A program made the translations under genes and the position numbers. Below are positions 36,296 through 45,705 of a DNA stretch of 64,000 bases, one piece after another (the first letter of the stretch is position 1; every line of letters begins with the position of its first letter). Under the pieces are notes generated by a model, which searched no databases, was not told where the DNA came from, and worked only from the letters and a program-made list of their open reading frames with translations. Source of the DNA: an uncultured Lachnospiraceae bacterium (GTDB lineage Bacteria; Bacillota; Clostridia; Lachnospirales; Lachnospiraceae); NCBI GenBank assembly GCA_934293375.1, contig CAKQYS010000010.1:1-64000 (forward strand), in the 5' to 3' direction.

Positions 36296-37459
36296 CTAAG
36301 CCTGTAACTTCTTTACAAATCTCGCAATACGGGACATCGCTTCCTTCAGCTCTTCAATCGAATATGCATACGAAATTCGAAGGAATCCCTCACCACAATC
36401 ACCAAAAGCAGTACCCGGCACTACTGCCAGCTTCTCTTCCTGCAACAGCCGGGTTGCAAACTCATCACTGCTAAGTCCCAGATGCTTGATGCACGGGAAA
36501 ATATAAAATGCACCCAACGGTTCAAAATACGGCAATCCAATCTCATCAAACTGCTTCATCAGGAAATGTCTTCTGCCATCGTAAGACTCCCGCATCATCG
36601 CTACATCCTTATCACCATTGCGAAGTGCAGAGATTGCTGCATACTGGCTGGTCGTCGGTGCACACATAATCGCAAACTGGTGAATCTTGACCATCTGCTC
36701 TGCAATCGCCTGTGGTGCCAGTGCATATCCCAGTCTCCATCCGGTCATCGCATATGCCTTTGAGAAACCGTTGATCACGATCGTACGCTCCTTCATATCC
36801 GGAAGGGATGCAATGCTGACATGACCTGATGTATAAGTCAGCTCTGCATAGATCTCATCCGAGATCACGATAATATCATGCTTCCTACATACCTCTGCGA
36901 CCGCTTCGAGATCCTCCCGCTCCATGATCGCACCGGTTGGATTGTTCGGAAATGACATGATCAGAACCTTTGTCTTATCCGTGATCGCTGCTTCTAATTC
37001 AGCCGCTGTCAGACGGAACTGGTTCTCATTCTTCAAGTCGATCGTCACCGGCACACCATCCGCCAGCTCTACACATGGCACATAGGATACATAACACGGT
37101 TCCGGAATGATAACCTCATCACCGGGATTGAGCATGGCACGCAGTGCAATATCAATGCCCTCACTGCCACCAACCGTGATCACACACTCATGCTTTGGAT
37201 CGTAATGTGCATGATACTTTCTTGCATAATATGCTGTAATCTCCTGACGCAGCTCCATCAATCCTGAATTGGATGTATAGAAAGTCTTACCCTGCTCTAA
37301 CGAATAAATACCTTCTTCTCTGATATGCCACGGGGTATCAAAATCCGGCTCACCTACACCAAGAGAGATCGCATCCGGCATCTCACTGACGATATCAAAA
37401 AACTTACGGATTCCCGATGGTTTCATCTTTACGACTTTATCTGATAATGGGTTTCTCAT
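36296..37459 (-). CDS. PLP-dependent class I aminotransferase
   Basis: A 387-residue fold-type I aminotransferase close to the aspartate/aromatic group. It shows the substrate region ISLGVGEPDFDTPWHIREEG, IMSFPNNPTGAIM, DEIYAELTY, the PLP lysine in INGFSKAYAMTGWRLGYA and the Arg in GFLRISYAYS. The start overlaps the Lrp-family gene by 4 bp, so the regulator and the enzyme are co-transcribed, a common pairing in Firmicutes. The amino acid substrate cannot be told from the sequence. Confidence 0.9.
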   Translation of the reverse strand: MRNPLSDKVVKMKPSGIRKFFDIVSEMPDAISLGVGEPDFDTPWHIREEGIYSLEQGKTFYTSNSGLMELRQEITAYYARKYHAHYDPKHECVITVGGSEGIDIALRAMLNPGDEVIIPEPCYVSYVPCVELADGVPVTIDLKNENQFRLTAAELEAAITDKTKVLIMSFPNNPTGAIMEREDLEAVAEVCRKHDIIVISDEIYAELTYTSGHVSIASLPDMKERTIVINGFSKAYAMTGWRLGYALAPQAIAEQMVKIHQFAIMCAPTTSQYAAISALRNGDKDVAMMRESYDGRRHFLMKQFDEIGLPYFEPLGAFYIFPCIKHLGLSSDEFATRLLQEEKLAVVPGTAFGDCGEGFLRISYAYSIEELKEAMSRIARFVKKLQA

Positions 37460-37938
37460 GGCATGATCACCAGCCTTTCATCTTTCTTTCTCTTCACATA
37501 GGATACACCGTGCTCCTTATATTTCTTCAGCACAAAGTGTGTAGCGGTACTTACCACTTCATCCATCGGTGCCAGCTTATTGGCTACAAAGAAGGCAACC
37601 TCCTTCATGGTTCTTCCCTCGATCGTCAATGCAATATCATATGCACCTGACATCAGATATAGGGTAGATACCTCCTCATAATTGTAAATGCGGTCTGCGA
37701 TCCGGTCAAAGCCCTCGCCTCTCTGCGGTGTCACCTTCAATTCGATCATTGCCGTTACAATTTCATTTTCTGTTTTATCCCAGTCAATCATTGTATGATA
37801 TCCACAAATGATCTGCTCTAATTCCATCGCTTTGATTTCCGCCGCGACTGCAGCCTCATCCGCGCCGATGATCGCCGCTATGTCTGCCGCTCCAAGCTTG
37901 CTGTTCTTATCCAACAATTTTAAAATCTTTGTTCTCAT
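37456..37938 (-). CDS. Lrp/AsnC-family regulator
   Basis: A 160-residue regulator with an N-terminal HTH (KILKLLDKNSKLGAADIAAI, then IGADEAAVAAEIKAMELEQI) and a C-terminal RAM ligand-binding domain (IVTAMIELKVTPQRGEGFDR, VSTLYLMSGAYDIALTIEGR). These proteins sense amino acids as octamers or dimers. Its stop overlaps the aminotransferase start, so it probably controls that gene and itself. It reads away from the AIR-synthase-like gene end by about 110 bp, which should hold the promoter. Confidence 0.9.
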   Translation of the reverse strand: MRTKILKLLDKNSKLGAADIAAIIGADEAAVAAEIKAMELEQIICGYHTMIDWDKTENEIVTAMIELKVTPQRGEGFDRIADRIYNYEEVSTLYLMSGAYDIALTIEGRTMKEVAFFVANKLAPMDEVVSTATHFVLKKYKEHGVSYVKRKKDERLVIMP

Positions 37939-38051
37939 ACAATTCCCTCTTTTCTTTATATTTGACGCAAACCTTTGGCTTGCAGTCTTTTCATGAATAT
38001 TATATCATCTCACCTGTGGCTTGATGTTTTTAAATTAAAAAAATATTTTGT

Positions 38052-39125
38052 TCAGGTTGACCTGTGCAGAATCTCAAATAAAGCATCACTTTGTACCGGC
38101 ACCAGATAACGGGTCTCACTCTCGTGTCTTCTGCGGGTATCGATATGGGCTTCATCATGATCCTCTGATGGAAGCGGGATCTGGATTGCCCGTGCCTTAT
38201 CTGCTGTCGTATGCCCGATCACTCTGGCATAAATGTTCTGTTCCCGCAGGGCATGCACCAATGCTCTGCCATCTGCCGAAACCGCCAGTACACTGCCGCC
38301 TGCAGACATCATATAAGGATTCTCATGAAACTGCTCCGCATACTCTATACTCTCCTGCTTCACAGGAATCTTCGGCAGCTCCACCTGACATCCCAGCCCC
38401 GACGGCTCCAACAGCTCCCATAGACAGCCAAATATACCTCCATAAGAACCATCGTGTCTTGCATAGATACCCAGATCATTCATAACCCGGATCTCCGGCG
38501 CAATGGATAAATGCTCTCCAAATTCCAAGCCGGCACGGATATAGGAATCCGGCAGTCTTTGATGCAGTGTATCATAGCAGTTTTCTGCGAGCAGGTAGGT
38601 AGCCTCCATGGCAATCCATTTCGTCATCACAATGTCCATACCCGGCTCAATATCCACTAATGCCAACTGCCCCTCTGCATGCAACGGTTCTCCATATGCC
38701 GTAACCATGATCACCGGACAGTTCACACCGGGGCTGATCCGGATATCTCCACCCAGGATCTCTGCACTCCGGCATACTGCATCGCATGCCTTATTTTCAT
38801 AATGTAACAGCTCTGATTGTGCCTGCTCTACAAGTGTTCTCACCAATGTTTCATTGGCATTGCCGGGAACCAGTATCGTAAGTGTCACACCGATCAGTCT
38901 GCCTGCACCGGCAAGCAGATTATTCACTGCCTTGATCACCGCCAATGCTGCCGGCTTCTGTACCGGGAAATCCACGACTGACTGTGCCGTCACAAGATTA
39001 CATGTATCGACTCTTGCACTATCCATGCCGATACCCGGACCGATCAAGGTCCAATGCCCCGGCTTATTCAACTTACGAAGTACCGATCGTCTCAGATGAG
39101 ACTCCGGCAGCTTGCCAACCTTCAT
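38052..39125 (-). CDS. AIR synthase/HypE-superfamily protein
   Basis: A 357-residue protein of the PurM/HypE (AIR synthase-related) superfamily. The N-terminal half carries IGPGIGMDSARVDTCN and the C-terminal half IYARHDGSYGGIFGCLWELL and SAGGSVLAVSADGRALVHAL, matching the two AIR-synthase domains that bind ATP. It is too diverged for PurM or for certain HypE, and no hydrogenase genes are near. Homologues are common in Lachnospiraceae next to housekeeping genes. Substrate unknown. Confidence 0.75.
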   Translation of the reverse strand: MKVGKLPESHLRRSVLRKLNKPGHWTLIGPGIGMDSARVDTCNLVTAQSVVDFPVQKPAALAVIKAVNNLLAGAGRLIGVTLTILVPGNANETLVRTLVEQAQSELLHYENKACDAVCRSAEILGGDIRISPGVNCPVIMVTAYGEPLHAEGQLALVDIEPGMDIVMTKWIAMEATYLLAENCYDTLHQRLPDSYIRAGLEFGEHLSIAPEIRVMNDLGIYARHDGSYGGIFGCLWELLEPSGLGCQVELPKIPVKQESIEYAEQFHENPYMMSAGGSVLAVSADGRALVHALREQNIYARVIGHTTADKARAIQIPLPSEDHDEAHIDTRRRHESETRYLVPVQSDALFEILHRST

Positions 39126-39147
39126 ATCTCTCTCCTAATGCCTTCCA

Positions 39148-40650
39148 TCAGACCTCCGGCTGGCTGTCCTCTGCCGGTGCCTGTGTGGCAGCCTCAGTTG
39201 TCTTGTCGGATTTCTTGTTCTTGTCGGTTTTATCTGTTTTGGTCTTCTTATCTTTTTTGTCAGATGAATCCTTCTTGCTGTCAGATTCGGTTGTATCTGT
39301 ATCTTCATCCTTTTCCGGTCCAACCGTCACTCGGGCCGGCGATGCATTATATGTACTGGTATTCACCTTCACAGACTCTGTCTGTTTGCCGTCCACATAT
39401 ACATACTTCCACAGCTCTGCCTTATATCCGGTGTGAGCACCCTGCGTCACATGCCGGTATCCTGCCGGCTTCGTCTTATCCACCGTCTCGATCGGATCCC
39501 CGGCTTCCTTAGTAGAGATCGTCTTAGACTCAAATTTGATCGTACGGTTAGAAGGTCTCGTCTCATGTCCGTATATCGTAAAAGTGACGGTTCCACCTCC
39601 CGCACCCGCCTCGATATAGATCGGTGCATCTGTATTATTTTTAAATTTCAAGTCCTTATAGGTACCTGCGATCGCCGCATCTGCAGAACGCGGCACATAA
39701 CTGACAACCATGGAATGCGGTGCACGCTGGGTTACTTCCAGCTCCGCACGCAGAACCGCATTGTATAATGTTGTGGATACCTGACAGATGCCACCGCCAA
39801 CGCCGCTGACAACCTCACCGTTCAGATACTGATTCGCTGCATGATAACCATTTGCTGTATTAAACGGAGAGGCGGCATCATACACAGAAAACACCTCGCC
39901 CGGAAATAGAACAGATCCATTGATCTTCTTGCATCCATTGATCAGATTCAATTCTCTGTCTTTTGTACCGGAATACTTAGTTGAAAATGTCCCAAGTACA
40001 TCCTTTACCTGATCAAAATCTGATGTTGTATACTCCGGCTGTGCTTCCTTGATCTGCATATCAACTGTGATATCCTCGCCATGCCAGCCATCTGCCATTG
40101 CATCCAACATCTTTTGCATCGTCGCATCATAATCGACTTCTTTTCCGACCTCTTCTTCCACAACTACAAGCTTTCCATTCTGCTTTACCAAAGACGCATT
40201 CTTCGGCTCCACATTCAGCGCATTCGTCATATCTTTTAGTTTTTCTTCAAAATCCGCACTGTTGATCTCTTTAGATAATGAAATATCCACCGGGGTCTTT
40301 GCGATCGTAACGATCTCCTTATATCTTGCAAGCATATTTCCCTTGCGTCCATACGCATATGCAGTCTCCACCAGATCGGATCCATCGAACAAAAGACCGC
40401 CATCCTCCAATGATATATCATAGTTTTTGCCATATGCACAAAAGCTGACCTTCGCCTCCATCAGCTTCTCCATATACGCATCAAAGGCATCTTCCGCCTG
40501 CTGTTTTGTCATACCACTGACATCCATGCCATCGATCGATACCCCATCATAAATCGTATCCTCGGATCCTGCCTGTACATATCCCATCGATACCATGCTG
40601 CCGGCAACTAACAGCAGCATACATAAACATGCTATCAATCCCTTTTTCAT
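39148..40650 (-). CDS. Secreted VanW-family protein with putative peptidoglycan-binding domain
   Basis: A 500-residue exported protein. The start at 40650 (MKKGLIACLCMLLLVAGSMV) follows GGAGGCTTGAGA and begins a signal peptide. Then come PG_binding_4-like repeats (IDGMDVSGMTKQQAEDAFDA), a VanW domain (RELNLINGCKKINGSVLFPG, NGEVVSGVGGGICQVSTTLY) and a G5-like segment. The last 55 residues are a low-complexity K/D/T/S linker (DSKKDSSDKKDKKTKTDKTD) as in wall-spanning proteins. VanW is named from vancomycin clusters, but most members are general cell-envelope proteins; nothing here implies resistance. Confidence 0.88.
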   Translation of the reverse strand: MKKGLIACLCMLLLVAGSMVSMGYVQAGSEDTIYDGVSIDGMDVSGMTKQQAEDAFDAYMEKLMEAKVSFCAYGKNYDISLEDGGLLFDGSDLVETAYAYGRKGNMLARYKEIVTIAKTPVDISLSKEINSADFEEKLKDMTNALNVEPKNASLVKQNGKLVVVEEEVGKEVDYDATMQKMLDAMADGWHGEDITVDMQIKEAQPEYTTSDFDQVKDVLGTFSTKYSGTKDRELNLINGCKKINGSVLFPGEVFSVYDAASPFNTANGYHAANQYLNGEVVSGVGGGICQVSTTLYNAVLRAELEVTQRAPHSMVVSYVPRSADAAIAGTYKDLKFKNNTDAPIYIEAGAGGGTVTFTIYGHETRPSNRTIKFESKTISTKEAGDPIETVDKTKPAGYRHVTQGAHTGYKAELWKYVYVDGKQTESVKVNTSTYNASPARVTVGPEKDEDTDTTESDSKKDSSDKKDKKTKTDKTDKNKKSDKTTEAATQAPAEDSQPEV

Positions 40651-40705
40651 TCTCAAGCCTCCATTGACAAAGTCCATCTCGTTCGGTATATTGAAATACG
40701 GTAGC

Positions 40706-40813
40706 TTAGAATATAGATGATACTAACATTCCAAGTGCCATAGCTGCGATCAGTACACCGGCTACGATCTTTGCAACAAATTTATTTCTTTTGGTATTAC
40801 TAAAATCAAACAT
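40706..40813 (-). CDS. 35-residue membrane peptide
   Basis: An ORF below usual cut-offs. The ATG at 40813 follows AAAAGAGGTGTGATTT. The product starts with a basic stretch (MFDFSNTKRNKFVAKIVAG) and continues as a hydrophobic helix (VLIAAMALGMLVSSIF), so one transmembrane segment with the N-terminus inside is expected. It lies between divergent genes, upstream of the VanW gene on the same strand. Short single-pass proteins like this are common in Firmicutes. No function can be assigned. Confidence 0.65.
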   Translation of the reverse strand: MFDFSNTKRNKFVAKIVAGVLIAAMALGMLVSSIF

Positions 40814-40847
40814 AAATCACACCTCTTTTCAGAAAGGATTTCATACA

Positions 40848-41444
40848 ATGAAACCAGTTTTTTTGTTTCCCAGCGTGATCGTTGTCATGCTGGTGATCAA
40901 ACATATTATTAATAAAGCAGATCCCAAAAAGGGGATTCAAAAATCCATTCTGGAACTCGAATCAGAAGCAAATCTGACCCGCAGACAGGATATTTCCAAT
41001 CTGCCCTATATCCGTATACCTGACGATACGCTTCCTTTTGGCAGACTCACACCGGTCACAGCGGATGAGCAGGCCGTTGTAAAGCTTCGGGATCAGAAGA
41101 TCCTGAACCTCACGGGTATCTCCAACACCCAGCTTAAGCTGCAGTATGGTCCCGCTAATCTGGATGCCCTGTCAGCATACGATGACAATTTCGCACTGCT
41201 GATCCGTTCCCTGAACAACTGGGCCGTCGCCTGCAACGAAGCCAAAATGTATCCGGAGGCAAAAGCCATTCTGGAATACAGTGTCAATATCGGCTCCGAC
41301 ATACGCAAAACCTATCAAATGCTTGCGGACCAGTATTATGCAGAGCTGGACACCGATGCATTGTCCTTACTTCGGGACAAAGCTGCTGCCCTGCCTGAGA
41401 TCACATCCCACAGTATATTGGATTATATAGATAACCTGCTGTAA
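40848..41444 (+). CDS. Membrane-anchored hypothetical protein, possible TPR
   Basis: A 198-residue protein. The ATG at 40848 (MKPVFLFPSVIVVMLVIKHI) has AAAGGA 10 nt upstream and gives an N-terminal membrane helix. The rest is cytoplasmic and helical; NNWAVACNEAKMYPEAKAIL, EYSVNIGSDIRKTYQMLADQ resembles one or two TPR-like repeats. It lies 75 bp upstream of the shikimate-kinase-like gene on the same strand. No family is recognised. Confidence 0.7.
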   Translation: MKPVFLFPSVIVVMLVIKHIINKADPKKGIQKSILELESEANLTRRQDISNLPYIRIPDDTLPFGRLTPVTADEQAVVKLRDQKILNLTGISNTQLKLQYGPANLDALSAYDDNFALLIRSLNNWAVACNEAKMYPEAKAILEYSVNIGSDIRKTYQMLADQYYAELDTDALSLLRDKAAALPEITSHSILDYIDNLL

Positions 41445-41519
41445 ATGCAGGCATAAACCCACCCTTTACTATAACAAATCTTTGTTCTTATGACAACTAT
41501 TTTATGAAGGAGTACATAT

Positions 41520-42035
41520 ATGAAAAACAACATTGTATTAATTGGAATGCCTGGCGTAGGCAAAAGCACGATCGGCGTGATTCTCGCAAAAGTACTGGGA
41601 TACCAGTTTCTGGATTCCGATCTGTTGATTCAGAAGCAGGAAAACCGCCTGCTCAAAGAAATTATTGCTGACGAGGGCATACAGGGTTTCATTAACATTG
41701 AGAACCAGGTGAATTCTGAAATTGATGTCACCAATACCGTCATCGCTACCGGAGGAAGCGTTGTATATGGCCGGCAGGCAATGGAACATTTACGAAATAT
41801 CGGCATCGTCATCTATCTGAAGCTGTCCTACCAGCCACTCTCTACAAGGCTGCAGAATATCAAGGGGCGCGGTGTCGTCCTGCGTGATGGTCAGGATCTG
41901 CAGGATCTCTACGAAGAGCGTATTCCTCTTTATGAGCAGTATGCAGATATCATCATTGACGAAGAAGATCTGTCGATCGAGAATACATTGATCGCCATCA
42001 AAAATGCACTGGCAGATCTTACGGAGTCTGCGTAG
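41520..42035 (+). CDS. Shikimate-kinase-like protein with altered substrate site
   Basis: A 171-residue P-loop kinase of the shikimate kinase family (Walker A IGMPGVGKSTIG, FLDSDLLIQK, lid KGRGVVLRDG, and ERIPLYEQYADIII). Family members that make shikimate-3-phosphate have an F-R-x-x-E arginine and a GGG loop that hold shikimate. Here these read GFINIENQ and ATGGSVVY, so the arginine is Ile and the third glycine is Ser. It may be a paralogue with another substrate or reduced activity. It overlaps the convergent PBP gene by 17 bp. The ribosome site is GAAGGAGTACATAT. Confidence 0.8.
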   Translation: MKNNIVLIGMPGVGKSTIGVILAKVLGYQFLDSDLLIQKQENRLLKEIIADEGIQGFINIENQVNSEIDVTNTVIATGGSVVYGRQAMEHLRNIGIVIYLKLSYQPLSTRLQNIKGRGVVLRDGQDLQDLYEERIPLYEQYADIIIDEEDLSIENTLIAIKNALADLTESA

Positions 42036-44274
42036 TCGGTGTAGTTGTATCCGGTTGAACCTGCTCCTCTTGATCAGATGTTGTCGTAGATTGCGCCTGT
42101 GTCGTTTGCGGCTGTTCCTGTGTAGATGGAGCTTCCGGCTGCTCTGTTGTCGTCTGCTCCGTTGTCGTCTGTGCCTGCGTGTCAGCCTCCGTCCGGGTTG
42201 AAGCAGCTTGTGTCGTCTTCTCCTGTGTAGTCCGGTTCTGCTTTGGCTTTGCCGTTGTACTCTCCTGTGCCGACTCGGTTGTGATCAGATTCTCCTCTTT
42301 CTTCGGCTTCTGATAAAAGAATGTCGAAAACTCCAGATCCCGTTTATTTTTGTGAATCTCTTCCATAAACTGATTCCAGATCCTGACAGGATAGGTATTT
42401 CCCTGCAGACTCTTGAGCTGCTTCGGCATATCATAGCCAACCCATACTGCTGTCGTATAGTATGGTGTATATCCACAAAACCATCCATCATAATTCTTAT
42501 TGGTCGTGCCGGTCTTGCCCGCACAATGCATACCGTCAAGTGCATAGCCTGCTGCCGTACCGCCCGGCTTTAATACCTTTTCAAGTGCAGAGGTCATCAT
42601 AGCCGCTGCATTGGCATCATAAACCCGAGTTGTCTGTCTCGGATTTTCATATATCGTCTCCCCATCAGCATCCGTGATTTTTTGAATACAGTCCGGTGCC
42701 ATATACTGTCCACCATTGGCAAGGCATGCATAAGCAGCCGCCATCTCTTCTACTGTCGCCCCATATGTGAAGCCACCGAGTGCCCCCGCCATGACCTCCT
42801 TATCCTCCGGCATCAACGATTTGAAATTCATTTTCGTAAGATATGACATGCCCTTGCCCGGCGTGATCTCCTTGTAGACCTGTCTAGCAATATCATTATT
42901 GGATCTTGCAACGGCTTCGTCTACCCGCATCGTACGCAGGGACTTCCCCTGATCATCATAAGCAGTGACCTTCGACTCCGGCGTATATCCTTCCATAAAG
43001 ACCGGCGTATAGACATTGAGGGGCTTGATAGAAGAGCCGGGCTGTCTCGGACTCTGGAATGCACGATTTAAGGTATATCCTACGATATCCTTTTGGCTGC
43101 GTCCGCCCACCACAGCGCATACATAACCACTCTGATTATCGATACAGACTGCTGCCCCCTGTAATGCGTATACACCATCATCCGACTTCTCTGTATAGTC
43201 TGCCAGCACTGTATCAACCTGCTTTTGCAGCTGTTTTTGCAGATCCAGATCCATCGAAGTATAAATACGGTATCCACCTGTATACAAAGACTGCTGACTC
43301 TCTGTATATGCTGCATCATATGCCGTCTTATACTCCTTGCGATCCTGATCCGTCGCAAAATCATATTGCAGTGTAAATCCTCCCACCTGCATCAATGCCT
43401 GCGTTGCCTGATAATAGATATAGGTCTCCGCATAATTATTCCGCTTCTCTTTATGCATATTAAGAGTGATCTCCTCTGACGAAGCCAGTGTATAATCCAG
43501 CTCATTGATATACCCTTCCTGCTGCATATTCAGAAGGATCTTATCCCGACGCTTGAGCGTATGATCCTTATGCTCTACCGGATCATAGTAAGTCGGACTA
43601 TTCGGAATGGCACATAAAAATGCGATCTGCGACAGAGAAAGCTCTGTCAGCTCCTGCCCGAAATATCCCTTCGCAGCCGCATCGATCCCATAATATCCAT
43701 TTGCAAAATAAATGTTATTCAGATAGAATTCGAGAATCTGTTCCTTGCTATATTTATCCTCCAGATCCAGAGCGACAAATGCCTCGATTACCTTACGCTT
43801 CCATGTTACCTCATTTGATAAAAAAACGTTCTTTGCCAGCTGCTGCGTGATCGTAGAACCACCCTGTGTGATCTTGCCATCATGCTTGATCAGAGCTACA
43901 AATGCTCTGGCAATACCTTCCGTATCCAGACCATGATGTTTGTAGAATTTCTTATCCTCTACCGCAATCATCGCATTGATAAAATTCTGTGGAATATCCT
44001 CATATGATACATAGTAGACATCCTTCTCACCACTCAGCGAACGGATCTCGTCGCCATTTATATCATATACCACACTCGTCTCCACACTCCGGAAAGTATC
44101 TGCCGAGGACAGCTTTACCATCAGTGCAGCTTCCTGTGACAGTGTGATCACATCCCTGCCGTACCGCAGATAAATGATCCCCAGCAGTAAAAGTACCGTG
44201 AGTGCAATCAGGATCTTCACCGAGGTTCCCGCTGTATGCAATATTCCTTTTTTCTTTTTTCGTCCTGATGCCAT
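42019..44274 (-). CDS. Class A penicillin-binding protein (PBP1A-like)
   Basis: A 751-residue bifunctional peptidoglycan synthase. After a basic start (MASGRKKKKGI) and one membrane anchor (residues about 17-38), the transglycosylase domain shows AVEDKKFYKHHGLD, GGSTITQQLAKN and LEDKYSKEQILEFYLNNIYF. The transpeptidase has the SxxK serine in RQPGSSIKPL, SxN in VARSNNDIA and KTGTTNKNYD. The C-terminus is a 90-residue T/Q/E-rich tail (AQTTTEQTTTEQPEAP). The TTG at 44286 is less likely. It stands alone, convergent with the kinase-like gene. Confidence 0.92.
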   Translation of the reverse strand: MASGRKKKKGILHTAGTSVKILIALTVLLLLGIIYLRYGRDVITLSQEAALMVKLSSADTFRSVETSVVYDINGDEIRSLSGEKDVYYVSYEDIPQNFINAMIAVEDKKFYKHHGLDTEGIARAFVALIKHDGKITQGGSTITQQLAKNVFLSNEVTWKRKVIEAFVALDLEDKYSKEQILEFYLNNIYFANGYYGIDAAAKGYFGQELTELSLSQIAFLCAIPNSPTYYDPVEHKDHTLKRRDKILLNMQQEGYINELDYTLASSEEITLNMHKEKRNNYAETYIYYQATQALMQVGGFTLQYDFATDQDRKEYKTAYDAAYTESQQSLYTGGYRIYTSMDLDLQKQLQKQVDTVLADYTEKSDDGVYALQGAAVCIDNQSGYVCAVVGGRSQKDIVGYTLNRAFQSPRQPGSSIKPLNVYTPVFMEGYTPESKVTAYDDQGKSLRTMRVDEAVARSNNDIARQVYKEITPGKGMSYLTKMNFKSLMPEDKEVMAGALGGFTYGATVEEMAAAYACLANGGQYMAPDCIQKITDADGETIYENPRQTTRVYDANAAAMMTSALEKVLKPGGTAAGYALDGMHCAGKTGTTNKNYDGWFCGYTPYYTTAVWVGYDMPKQLKSLQGNTYPVRIWNQFMEEIHKNKRDLEFSTFFYQKPKKEENLITTESAQESTTAKPKQNRTTQEKTTQAASTRTEADTQAQTTTEQTTTEQPEAPSTQEQPQTTQAQSTTTSDQEEQVQPDTTTPTTQTP

Positions 44275-44334
44275 CTCTCTTACCAAATCTACATTGAAAC
44301 CCGAAACATTGTCCTGCGGATTTATATCATAACA

Positions 44335-45639
44335 CTATGCCTGTCCTGCCAGATAATCAATAAACTGCTGTGCTGTCCGTCCGGATAAACCTCCATGGGA
44401 CAACTCCCATTTGTTGGCTTCTGCAAGCAACTCTTCGTTGGTCAGCCTGATCTCCGGATACTTGGCAGCCAGCTCCGTGACAATCGCAAAAAACTCTTTT
44501 TGCGAAGGCTTTGAGAAACTGATCGTAACACCGAACCGGTTCACAAGTGACAGCTTCTCCTGCATGGTATCTGAACGATGCATACCATTATCCTGTACAA
44601 CATCATTTCTGTCATTCCAGGTCTCCTTAATGAGATGTCTTCTGTTCGATGTCGCATAGATCAGTACATTATCCGGCCGCACCTCTAAGCCGCCCTCAAT
44701 AACCGCCTTCAGATATTTATATTCGATCTCAAATTCCTCAAAAGACAGATCATCCATATATATAATAAATCGGTAATTCCGGTTCTTGATCTGTGAGATC
44801 ACAGAGGACAGACTCTGGAACTGATGCTTATAGATCTCGATCATACGAAGTCCCTGATCATAATACTGGTTGATGATCGCCTTGATACTCGTAGATTTAC
44901 CGGTTCCGCTGTCACCAAACAGCAGGGCATTGTTCGCCTTCCTGCCCTTGACAAATGCCTCCGTATTATCGACCAGTTTTTTCTTCTGGATCTCATAGCC
45001 AACCAGATCATCCAATGTGACCTCTTCCGTGTTATTGATCGGCGTAAATATAATATTTTCCGGTGTGCCGCCGATGCGGAATGCCTTGTTCAGTCCGAAC
45101 ATACCGACACCATACGCCTTATAAAATGCAGTTACAATATCAAAGATCTCATTTTCATCCTTTGCCTGTTCAATCTGTCTGCTGATATTCTGTACCTTTT
45201 CGCTGACATTCTTATTGTACATACGCTCCTTCTTGGCGATCGCATGATAATTCGAGATCGTCGTAAAGCAGTCAATATCCAATCCCTTCTCGATCTCAGA
45301 GAAATCATAATCAAACAACTGCTTAAAGATAGCAAAATCCTTCTTCGCAAACACATTCACCGTACCATCACTGGCACCAACCTTCTCACATGTCAGACTG
45401 AATGAATTCTCATTCGTGATGAGAATATACGCCAGATAATTGTGCCACAGATTCTCGTCAAATCCATACTGTGTGGCAAGATCCAGCAGACGCTTCATCT
45501 CCCCATAAATGCGTGTCACAAGCTCCGCCTTTGGGGTAGACTGATTATCGTACTCCTCAAATATATGTGCGAGACGGATCAAAATACTGTCCTCGCCCAG
45601 ATCATGAAATAAAACCAGTTTCGATACTTCCTGATACAT
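44335..45639 (-). CDS. DUF815 AAA ATPase
   Basis: A 434-residue cytoplasmic ATPase. The N-terminal 200 residues are helical. The AAA module (DUF815) has DDLVGYEIQKKKLVDNTEAF, Walker A NALLFGDSGTGKST, Walker B FRFIIYMDDLSFEE and sensor 1 NVLIYATSNRRHL. DUF815 ATPases are widespread in Clostridia and of unknown function. Monocistronic, with about 60 bp on each side. Confidence 0.85.
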   Translation of the reverse strand: MYQEVSKLVLFHDLGEDSILIRLAHIFEEYDNQSTPKAELVTRIYGEMKRLLDLATQYGFDENLWHNYLAYILITNENSFSLTCEKVGASDGTVNVFAKKDFAIFKQLFDYDFSEIEKGLDIDCFTTISNYHAIAKKERMYNKNVSEKVQNISRQIEQAKDENEIFDIVTAFYKAYGVGMFGLNKAFRIGGTPENIIFTPINNTEEVTLDDLVGYEIQKKKLVDNTEAFVKGRKANNALLFGDSGTGKSTSIKAIINQYYDQGLRMIEIYKHQFQSLSSVISQIKNRNYRFIIYMDDLSFEEFEIEYKYLKAVIEGGLEVRPDNVLIYATSNRRHLIKETWNDRNDVVQDNGMHRSDTMQEKLSLVNRFGVTISFSKPSQKEFFAIVTELAAKYPEIRLTNEELLAEANKWELSHGGLSGRTAQQFIDYLAGQA

Positions 45640-45705
45640 AAATTCACCATTCTTTCGTCTTTATTATTTAATCATAGTAGCACGACACACCGGGGATTTC
45701 AACAA

